5,118 bases of DNA, taken from the NCBI GenBank assembly GCA_027293665.1, contig JAPUFN010000039.1, positions 1 through 5,118 on the forward strand, given 5' to 3'. Both the position numbers and the translations under genes were made by a program. This DNA is from Gammaproteobacteria bacterium. GTDB taxonomy: Bacteria; Pseudomonadota; Gammaproteobacteria; Pseudomonadales; Azotimanducaceae. The notes under the pieces were generated by a model that saw nothing but the letters and a program-made list of their open reading frames with translations, ran no database searches and was not told the DNA's origin. Position 1 is the stretch's first letter. Each line of letters starts with the position of its first letter. Shown here in pieces: positions 1 to 5,118 of this stretch.

Positions 1-1
1 A

Positions 2-631
2 ACGGATCCCGACCTCGGTGCCAAAGGTATTTCACTCATTGTTGTAGAAACGGCCGACAATCCCGGTTTTGAACGTGGCCGCAACCTGAAGAAGCTCGGT
101 CAGAAGGCGGCCGACACGTCCGAGCTGTTCTTCGCCGATTGTCGCGTGCCGCTCGCCAACCGGCTCGGCGAGGATGAAGGCACAGGTTTCGTGCAATTGA
201 TGCAGCAACTGCCACAGGAACGCCTGAGCATCGCCCAGGCGGCGGTCGTTCAGGCAGAACACGCGATCGAAATCACGCTCGAATTCGTTAAAGAACGCAA
301 GGCGTTCGGCCAGCGGGTGCTGGATTTTCAAAACACCAGATTCAAGCTCGCTGAATGTAAAACCGAAGCATTCATCGGCAGAACGTTCGTGGATCAATGC
401 CTGGTAAGGCACCTCAACAAGGAGCTCGACGCCGCCACAGCATCCATGGCCAAGTACTGGTGCACGCAGAAGCAATGCGAAATCATCGACGAATGTCTGC
501 AATTGCACGGCGGCGCCGGTTACATGGATGAATATGAAATCTCCCGAATGTATGCCGACGCGCGCGTGCAGAAGATCTACGGCGGCACCAATGAGATCAT
601 GAAGGAACTCATCGGTCGCACGTTAGGTTGA
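2..631 (+). CDS. Acyl-CoA dehydrogenase, LCAD-like (3' part, N-terminus outside window)
   Basis: This is the last 209 residues of an FAD-dependent acyl-CoA dehydrogenase, which makes the first, alpha-beta desaturation of beta-oxidation and passes electrons to ETF. The frame is open from the window edge. Homologues run near 380 residues, so roughly 170 are missing. The visible part ends the middle beta domain and holds the C-terminal helical domain. Residues 167-186 fit the family signature Q-x2-G-G-x-G-Y-x2-E-x4-R-x3-D. The end, YGGTNEIMKELIGRT (193-207), closely resembles mammalian long-chain acyl-CoA dehydrogenase as I remember it. Gly194 sits where medium-chain enzymes carry the catalytic Glu. 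The base is therefore probably Glu73 in LPQERLSIA, as known for LCAD and isovaleryl-CoA dehydrogenase. Chain-length preference cannot be fixed from this fragment. The membrane protein gene follows 15 bp downstream, so co-transcription is likely. Family is secure; the LCAD-like subtype is likely. Confidence 0.96.
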   Translation, partial: TDPDLGAKGISLIVVETADNPGFERGRNLKKLGQKAADTSELFFADCRVPLANRLGEDEGTGFVQLMQQLPQERLSIAQAAVVQAEHAIEITLEFVKERKAFGQRVLDFQNTRFKLAECKTEAFIGRTFVDQCLVRHLNKELDAATASMAKYWCTQKQCEIIDECLQLHGGAGYMDEYEISRMYADARVQKIYGGTNEIMKELIGRTLG

Positions 632-635
632 GGAG
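631..635 (+). promoter_or_regulatory. Shine-Dalgarno of the ANKH-like gene, overlapping the dehydrogenase stop
   Basis: AGGAG begins on the last base of the upstream TGA and lies 11 bases before the ATG at 647. This supports that start. It also suggests that ribosomes finishing the dehydrogenase can reinitiate on the next gene. Confidence 0.6.
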
Positions 636-646
636 CGGGCACGCCG

Positions 647-1927
647 ATGCGACAGTACTGGTCTTTCTACTGGCCGCTGGGGCTCACTGGTCTGGCGATG
701 GTTCTGGCGGTGCAGTTCCAGAACGCAGCGCTCGCTCGCTACCCCGAGGCCATTACCGAGCTTGCCATATTCGCGCTGGCGTACGCTACCTTCGGCTTTT
801 TCCGGGCGAGCCTCAATTTCATCGCGCAACTTTCGAACGTCTACGCCCGCAGCCCTGAGGGGATGCGCCGCTGCCACGGGTTCGTCAGCATCGCCAGCCT
901 GCTGATCATGCTGCCTCTGATCGGCATCGGTCATAGCTCGATGGGTGCTGCAATGCTGTCGAGGTTTTTCAGCATCGACGTCGATTTAACTCTCCGGGTG
1001 CAGGAATATCTGGTCTATCTGGCGCCGATCATTCTCCTTGGCGCGCAGCGATTTTATTACACCGGACTGCTGGTCCAGGCCCGCCTGACCGGCTGGGTTA
1101 CCCTGCTGAACGTTCTGTTCTTAACACTCGTGATCGTCGGCCTGATTGTCGGCTTCAACCTCGGCTACAGACCTGTCCATGTTCTGGTCGGTTCAGAGAC
1201 GGTGGCAATACTGTTGCAACTGCTCGCGACTACCTGGGTGAAAGCAAGGTATTACAGACCGCCCGCACAGTTGGAGCACCAATCGCTCACTTATCGCGAG
1301 CTCGCTGGATTTTTCATCCCTGTATCGATGACCGGTGTGATGTTCGCGCTAAGCCGGCCGGTGCTCTATGCATTCGTCAGCCGGATACCCGACGGAATTC
1401 TAACCATCGCTGCCATGCGCGTGGCATTCGATTTCTCAATGCTGTTTCAGCAGGCCGCAAATCAGTTTCGCCATTTTTTTGTAACATTCGGCCTGGACGA
1501 CCTGCCCGGCAAGCGGCGCTTCATGACCGTGGTTTGTATCGGAATAACCGCGATCATGCTTCTATTTGCGTTGACTCCTTTGTCGAGCTTCATCTGGCAG
1601 GATCTGATGGGCATTCCCGATGATGTCCGCATACTCGCGCTCGACGTTATACTGATCATGTGCCTCATGCCGACCGTCATTATCTTTCGTAATTATTATC
1701 ATGGTCGTCTGATGGTCGAACGACGTACCACTGGAATGGCAGTGGGTGGAATCCTGCGGGTCATCGGCATCTATCTGATGGCGCAATTGCTGTTCACGTT
1801 CGGCGTGTTGAATCACATAACTGCGTCGGTAGTACTGATCCTCGGTTTCGTCATCGAGACACTCGTCGTGGTTCAGGCTGCAACTAATGGCCAGGCGGAG
1901 CGGGTAAAAGCGACCGCAAAAATGTAG
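647..1927 (+). CDS. Polytopic membrane protein resembling ANKH (MOP/MATE-fold superfamily)
   Basis: A 426-residue inner-membrane protein with about 12 hydrophobic segments (roughly 8-27, 40-60, 79-97, 121-136, 151-170, 177-197, 222-240, 254-275, 300-320, 330-348, 374-393, 398-420) and a short basic tail. It has no soluble domain and no cleavable signal. Several stretches resemble human ANKH as I remember it: YWPLG near the N-terminus, LAYATFGFF (44-52), SRPVLYAFVSR (236-246), TPLSSFIWQDLMGI (320-333), and GGILRV followed by GFVIET (377-414). The two halves look duplicated, residues 7-69 against 222-284, as in MOP-superfamily carriers. Human ANKH is linked to export of ATP/pyrophosphate and citrate. 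The substrate here is unknown and should not be copied from the animal protein. The gene probably shares a transcript with the dehydrogenase. Its last 55 bp overlap sirB2 on the other strand. Plain MATE or polysaccharide-flippase families are alternatives. I am sure of the membrane protein and moderately sure of the ANKH link. Confidence 0.88.
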   Translation: MRQYWSFYWPLGLTGLAMVLAVQFQNAALARYPEAITELAIFALAYATFGFFRASLNFIAQLSNVYARSPEGMRRCHGFVSIASLLIMLPLIGIGHSSMGAAMLSRFFSIDVDLTLRVQEYLVYLAPIILLGAQRFYYTGLLVQARLTGWVTLLNVLFLTLVIVGLIVGFNLGYRPVHVLVGSETVAILLQLLATTWVKARYYRPPAQLEHQSLTYRELAGFFIPVSMTGVMFALSRPVLYAFVSRIPDGILTIAAMRVAFDFSMLFQQAANQFRHFFVTFGLDDLPGKRRFMTVVCIGITAIMLLFALTPLSSFIWQDLMGIPDDVRILALDVILIMCLMPTVIIFRNYYHGRLMVERRTTGMAVGGILRVIGIYLMAQLLFTFGVLNHITASVVLILGFVIETLVVVQAATNGQAERVKATAKM

Positions 1928-2241
1928 CCGACACATAACAGCGCGGCACTGAAACCAAATATTTTCAGACTTCGTGACTGCGCCCTCATCGCCAGCACTC
2001 CGAACCCGATGTATGCAACCAATCCCAGCAGCTTGGCAGACAGCCAGCCGCTGAACGGTGCTAGACCGAGATCAATCACGAGTAATACACCGAGAGTCAA
2101 CAACAGTGTGTCAATGACGTGCGGCGCGATCTTCACCCACTTTTCCTGCCGCATTGGTGAATCGAGCAGCGACCAGACACCGCGCACGACAAATCCGAGC
2201 ACGGTCAGATACGCCAGCATGATGTGAAAATTCTTTAACAC
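1873..2241 (-). CDS. SirB2-family membrane protein
   Basis: A 122-residue, four-helix membrane protein of the SirB2 family (named after a Salmonella invasion-gene regulator; molecular function still unclear). Helices lie near residues 6-25, 41-58, 66-85 and 91-112. Family-like features are the opening KNFHIMLAY with His6, Arg20 at the end of helix 1, and HVIDTLLL (41-48) with His41 and Asp44 opening helix 2. I chose the GTG at 2241-2239 because AGGAG (2253-2249) precedes it by 7 bases. The resulting protein begins right before helix 1 and has the usual length of about 120-130. The frame is open upstream to an ATG at 2325, but those 28 extra residues look non-membrane and lack a good ribosome site. 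The 3' end overlaps the convergent ANKH-like gene by 55 bp, with no terminator seen between. It is divergent from the symporter. Role in this organism unknown. Confidence 0.87.
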   Translation of the reverse strand: MLKNFHIMLAYLTVLGFVVRGVWSLLDSPMRQEKWVKIAPHVIDTLLLTLGVLLVIDLGLAPFSGWLSAKLLGLVAYIGFGVLAMRAQSRSLKIFGFSAALLCVGYIFAVAFTRSAWPLVAA

Positions 2242-2345
2242 TACTTTACTCCTGTGTTTCCCAGACAACTCCCTGCCGTTGCAAGCCGGATGGTTTAACA
2301 TCGCTGCCAATTCGAATACTAACAATCCTCGCAGAGCAGCCGCAC
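2242..2345. promoter_or_regulatory. Divergent intergenic region, presumed promoters of sirB2-like and symporter genes
   Basis: These 104 bp are the only real non-coding gap in the window and must carry the start signals of both outward-facing genes unless they use distant promoters. Candidate sigma70 boxes are weak. For the symporter, TTTAAC (2294-2299), a 17-base spacer and TACTAA (2317-2322) match consensus at about half the positions. For the - strand, TTGTTA near 2319-2324 (read in reverse) is a possible -35 without a convincing -10. I see no clear operator palindrome or riboswitch. The function of the gap is inferred from gene orientation, not from strong motifs. Confidence 0.4.
2249..2253 (-). 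promoter_or_regulatory. Shine-Dalgarno fixing the GTG start of sirB2-like gene
   Basis: Read on the - strand this is AGGAG, 7 bases before the GTG at 2241. Spacing and strength are near optimal and decide for GTG over the upstream in-frame ATG at 2325. Confidence 0.75.
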
Positions 2346-3779
2346 ATGGAAATCGATCAGGCCATCGACCAAGTCATGCGACCGCTTGCCGATACGGTCG
2401 CAGGCTTCATCTTCTATGCCGTGCCAATGATGGGCGCAGAGGTACCTCTCATCGTCGTCTGGCTCATTCTTGGCGGACTTTTCTTCACGCTTTATCTGCG
2501 CTTCATCAACATTCGCGGCTTCACACACGCCATAGCACTTATCAGTGGGCGCTACGCAAAGGCCGATGACCCTGGAGAGATTTCCCAGTTTCAAGCGCTC
2601 ACCACAGCAGTCTCCGGTACCGTCGGTATCGGCAATATCGCCGGGGTTGCAGTGGCAATTTCTCTTGGTGGTCCCGGTGCTACGTTGTGGTTGATTGTCG
2701 CAGGGCTACTCGGCATGTCGATGAAGTTCGCCGAATGTACGCTCGGCGTGATGTATCGCGAGACACATTCCGATGGTTCCGTTTCGGGTGGACCGATGTA
2801 CTACCTGGAACGGGGTCTGGCCGAGCGTAACCTGCCTAAAATCGGCAAAGCACTGGGCCTGTTCTACGCAATCGCCATGGTGTTCGGCTGCCTCGGCATC
2901 GGCAATATGTTCCAGTCGAACCAGGCAGCGGCTATTTTCATCGACGTGACCGGTGGCAGCGCCAGTTACTTCGCGGACAAGGCCTGGCTTTTCGGAGTGA
3001 TGCTGGCGATCGCGGTTGCGATCGTCATCATTGGCGGTATCCGATCCATTGCCACGACCACCGCAAAGCTGGTTCCCGGCATGGCGCTGCTGTACGTGGT
3101 CACCGCGTTGATCGTTCTCGCAATGAACTATACGGAGCTACCAGGCGCATTCGTCGCCATCTGGCAGGGAGCATTTGCACCCGAAAGCTTAGCTGGCGGT
3201 ATGATTGGCGTGATGATTCTCGGCTTTCGCCGCGCTGTATTTTCCAACGAAGCCGGCCTGGGGTCCGCTGCAATCGCCCACTCCACAGCAATGACACAGC
3301 GCCCGGTCAGCGAAGGCTACGTTGCGTTGCTTGAACCCTTTATCGATACGGTTGTGATATGCACCATCACGGCACTCGTGATCGTGACCACGGTCTATGA
3401 CCCGGCGTTGGCTAATCAGGGCATAAGCGGCATCGAGATGACGACCGAAGCTTTCGCCAGCACGCTGTCGTGGTCACCCATTCCTTTGTCAATTGCCGCC
3501 ATACTTTTTGCCTTCTCAACCATGATCGCCTGGTCGTACTATGGTCTGAAGGCATTTACCTATCTGGTAGGACATCATCGTTGGGCAGATCTCGGCTTTA
3601 AATTTTTCTTCCTCATCTTCGTCGTTCTCGGCAGCAGCGTTCAGCTGGGGTCGCTCGTGGACCTCTCCGATGCGTTGGTGTTCATTGTCGCGATCCCGAA
3701 TCTGCTGGGCCTTTACCTGCTCGCACCGCTGATCCGCAAGGAGCTCATTCGCTATGAATCAGACCTGCCCCACGAGTAG
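2346..3779 (+). CDS. Alanine/glycine:cation symporter, AGCS family
   Basis: A complete 477-residue inner-membrane symporter of the AGCS (Na+/alanine, AlsT/DagA-like) family, which imports small neutral amino acids, chiefly alanine or glycine, with sodium or protons. About 10-11 hydrophobic segments are visible. Family hallmarks occur in order: the unwound-helix motif SGTVGIGNIAG (90-100), GGPGATLW (108-115), FAE (128-130), SGGPMYYLERG (147-157), GNMFQSNQ (186-193), FSNEAGLGSA (299-308) and AWSYYGLKAF (395-404). Length is typical. The ATG at 2346 puts a normal short amphipathic N-terminus before helix 1. Its ribosome site is poor (only GAG at 2334-2336), so translation may be modest or helped by other features. 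The downstream amidohydrolase starts inside the last 26 bp, and a terminator begins 11 bases after the stop. Exact substrate, and D- or L-isomer, cannot be read from sequence. Confidence 0.96.
   Translation: MEIDQAIDQVMRPLADTVAGFIFYAVPMMGAEVPLIVVWLILGGLFFTLYLRFINIRGFTHAIALISGRYAKADDPGEISQFQALTTAVSGTVGIGNIAGVAVAISLGGPGATLWLIVAGLLGMSMKFAECTLGVMYRETHSDGSVSGGPMYYLERGLAERNLPKIGKALGLFYAIAMVFGCLGIGNMFQSNQAAAIFIDVTGGSASYFADKAWLFGVMLAIAVAIVIIGGIRSIATTTAKLVPGMALLYVVTALIVLAMNYTELPGAFVAIWQGAFAPESLAGGMIGVMILGFRRAVFSNEAGLGSAAIAHSTAMTQRPVSEGYVALLEPFIDTVVICTITALVIVTTVYDPALANQGISGIEMTTEAFASTLSWSPIPLSIAAILFAFSTMIAWSYYGLKAFTYLVGHHRWADLGFKFFFLIFVVLGSSVQLGSLVDLSDALVFIVAIPNLLGLYLLAPLIRKELIRYESDLPHE
3738..3743 (+). 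promoter_or_regulatory. Shine-Dalgarno of the amidohydrolase, inside the symporter gene
   Basis: AAGGAG lies within the symporter's 3' codons, 10 bases before the ATG at 3754. It is the strongest ribosome site in the window and favours this start over the TTG at 3784, which has only a weak GAG upstream. Its position implies translational coupling to the symporter. Confidence 0.7.
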
Positions 3780-5118
3780 TCTGTTGAATAAAAGCGCGCG
3801 GTGCGCGCTTTTTCCCGCCCTCGGCTTGCTCACGGCAACACTGCATCTGCCCTTGCATGCAGCCACTGCTGCCACCACAGCCGACCACCTGTTTGTCGGC
3901 GACCACATCATCACGATGCACAACATCGAAGACGCACCCACTGCGCTGGCAGTCCGCGACGACAAGATTGTCTGGCTCGGCCGCGAAGAAGACAGCGCAC
4001 GTTGGATCGGCCCGGCCACCGAACGACACGAACTCGGTGAGAGGGCGTTGCTGCCCGGTTTCATCGACGCCCACGGTCACATTACCTATCTCGCCGCCAC
4101 GATCAGTTGGGCGAATCTTGCTTCGCCTCCGGTGGGATCGGTAACCGACGTCGCAAGCCTCCAGTCGACCCTGCGAAGCTACATTGCAGAGCACGCCATC
4201 GCAGACGGCGCCTGGGTAATCGGCAATGGCTACGATGATTCACTGATCGCCGAGCAACGCCACCCGACCCGCGATGACCTGGATGCCGTTTCAACAACTC
4301 ATCCGATCGCTCTGGTGCATGTCTCCGGGCACCTCATGGCAATCAATTCTCTTGCGTTGTCTGCGACAGGAATCGATGCCGAAACTCCCGACCCCGCCGG
4401 TGGCCATATTCGACGATCCGCTGGCAGCCGTGTGCCGAACGGCGTGTTGGAAGAAACGGCGACATACCCGGTCCGTAACGTGCTGCTGCAACCTCGCGGC
4501 AATCCGATCGAAGACATGCAGGAGGCCATGCGGCTGTATGCAGGCTATGGCATCACAACCGCGCAGGATGGTGCCATCACTCCACCAGCGATCGAACTGC
4601 TGACCAGTATGAATGACGCAGAAATGCTCACTCTGGACGTCGTCATCTACCCGACGATCCGTGGACCGGATGATTCATCCACGCAGGACATGACATTCGG
4701 CAGCTACAACAACCGACTGAAATTTGGTGGCGTCAAATTGATTCTGGATGGCTCGCCCCAGGGAAAGACGGCGTTTCTCAGCGCGCCCTACAAAGTCCCG
4801 CCAGAAGGCAAAGGGCCCGACTACCGGGGCTACCCCACGTATCCCGTGGAGGACGTAAATTCAATGGTGCAGCAATTCGTGGCACGCGGCGTGCCAATCC
4901 TTGCGCACGCCAACGGCGACGCGGCAGCCGATATGTTGATTGATGCCGTAGACATAGCGACGCGACAGGGCGAGGTAACAAATCATCGAACGGTAATGAT
5001 TCATGCACAGACTGTCCGTGACGACCAGCTGGATCGTATGGCCGCACTGGCGATGGTGCCTTCTTTCTTTTCGACACACACGTTCTTCTGGGGAGACTGG
5101 CATCGCGATTCCGTCCTC
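3754..5118 (+). CDS. Exported YtcJ-like amidohydrolase (Amidohydro_3), 3' end outside window
   Basis: The first 455 residues of a metal-dependent amidohydrolase; the frame runs off the window without a stop. Relatives are usually near 540-620 residues, so the last part of the TIM barrel and the C-terminal beta domain are missing. Residues 1-36 look like a Sec signal peptide: basic Lys13 and Arg16, hydrophobic core about 18-34, and possible cleavage after LHA36 or ATA39. The enzyme is therefore probably periplasmic. Mature features are a beta strand region LFVGDHIITM, metal-binding His107 and His109 in GFIDAHGHI, HVSGH (189-193), Lys328 in VKLILDGSPQGKTA, His385 in LAHANGD and His417 in MIHAQ. 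The late metal Asp is not in the window. This group hydrolyses C-N bonds of diverse N-acyl or formamide compounds, so the substrate stays open. The start overlaps the symporter by 26 bp. The alternative TTG start at 3784 would give a shorter, also plausible signal peptide. Confidence 0.93.
   Translation, partial: MNQTCPTSSLLNKSARCALFPALGLLTATLHLPLHAATAATTADHLFVGDHIITMHNIEDAPTALAVRDDKIVWLGREEDSARWIGPATERHELGERALLPGFIDAHGHITYLAATISWANLASPPVGSVTDVASLQSTLRSYIAEHAIADGAWVIGNGYDDSLIAEQRHPTRDDLDAVSTTHPIALVHVSGHLMAINSLALSATGIDAETPDPAGGHIRRSAGSRVPNGVLEETATYPVRNVLLQPRGNPIEDMQEAMRLYAGYGITTAQDGAITPPAIELLTSMNDAEMLTLDVVIYPTIRGPDDSSTQDMTFGSYNNRLKFGGVKLILDGSPQGKTAFLSAPYKVPPEGKGPDYRGYPTYPVEDVNSMVQQFVARGVPILAHANGDAAADMLIDAVDIATRQGEVTNHRTVMIHAQTVRDDQLDRMAALAMVPSFFSTHTFFWGDWHRDSVL
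3790..3813 (+). terminator. Intrinsic terminator after the symporter, inside the amidohydrolase signal-peptide codons
   Basis: AAAAGCGCGC (3790-3799) pairs perfectly with GCGCGCTTTT (3803-3812) around a three-base GGT loop, and the T tract runs 3809-3813. The six-pair GC stem, A tract and five Ts have the form of a Rho-independent terminator. It begins 11 bases after the symporter stop, as expected for that gene's terminator. However, it also encodes residues 13-20 of the amidohydrolase (KSARCALF). It may therefore be conditional: a ribosome translating the signal peptide would melt the stem, and idle RNA would fold and terminate. The structure is seen directly; activity is inferred. The matching A tract means it could also work weakly on the opposite strand. 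Confidence 0.75.

Noticed and set aside
32..508. A 158-codon open frame on the - strand opposite the acyl-CoA dehydrogenase
   Set aside because: It mirrors a strongly coding gene with family motifs on the + strand, has no recognisable family features of its own, and is a typical antisense shadow in GC-rich DNA.
1562..1936. A 124-codon - strand open frame inside the ANKH-like gene
   Set aside because: Composition is polar, with odd runs of His, Asp and Arg and no domain pattern. The + strand frame encodes a coherent membrane protein over the same bases.
1928..1957. Short GCCG...CGGC inverted match after the ANKH-like stop as a terminator
   Set aside because: The stem is only about four pairs with a long loop and no T tract, and it lies in sirB2 coding sequence.
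2242..2325. Upstream in-frame ATG (2325) extending the SirB2-like protein by 28 residues
   Set aside because: The extension lacks a good ribosome site and family similarity, while the GTG at 2241 has AGGAG at ideal spacing and begins just before helix 1.
3745..4194. A 149-codon - strand open frame opposite the amidohydrolase start
   Set aside because: It is low-complexity, Gly/Arg/Cys-rich shadow coding opposite clear amidohydrolase motifs (HxH at 4072-4080).
4274..4603. A 109-codon + strand frame within the amidohydrolase
   Set aside because: It is out of frame with the conserved amidohydrolase reading, rich in Cys, Arg and Ser, and has no recognisable fold or ribosome site.

Overview
The window is compact bacterial DNA of fairly high GC. 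It carries five protein genes and almost no non-coding sequence. Gene content points to a Proteobacterium, most likely a gammaproteobacterium: an LCAD-type acyl-CoA dehydrogenase, a SirB2 membrane protein, an AGCS symporter and an exported YtcJ-like amidohydrolase. This placement is inferred from gene families only; no marker gene is present. I see no RNA genes, CRISPR, insertion sequences, phage genes or attachment sites.

Left block, + strand. The 3' part of an acyl-CoA dehydrogenase gene (2-631) is followed after 15 bp by a 426-residue polytopic membrane protein (647-1927), whose Shine-Dalgarno overlaps the upstream stop codon. By remembered similarity the membrane protein resembles the animal progressive ankylosis protein ANKH, of the MOP/MATE-fold superfamily. 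It is the least ordinary gene here. A SirB2-family gene on the - strand (2241-1873) converges on it, and the two reading frames overlap by 55 bp at their 3' ends.

Right block, + strand. A 104-bp divergent region separates sirB2 from an AGCS-type sodium:alanine/glycine symporter (2346-3779). The start of a secreted amidohydrolase (3754 to beyond the window end) overlaps the symporter's last 26 bp and has its own strong Shine-Dalgarno inside the symporter gene. A near-ideal intrinsic terminator (3790-3813) begins 11 bases after the symporter stop. It lies wholly inside the amidohydrolase signal-peptide codons, so it could act as a translation-sensitive attenuator between the two genes.

A reasonable working model for the right block is nutrient scavenging: a periplasmic amidohydrolase releases small amino compounds that the symporter imports. 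The left block combines fatty-acid beta-oxidation with a transporter of unknown substrate. Neither functional link is proved by sequence alone.
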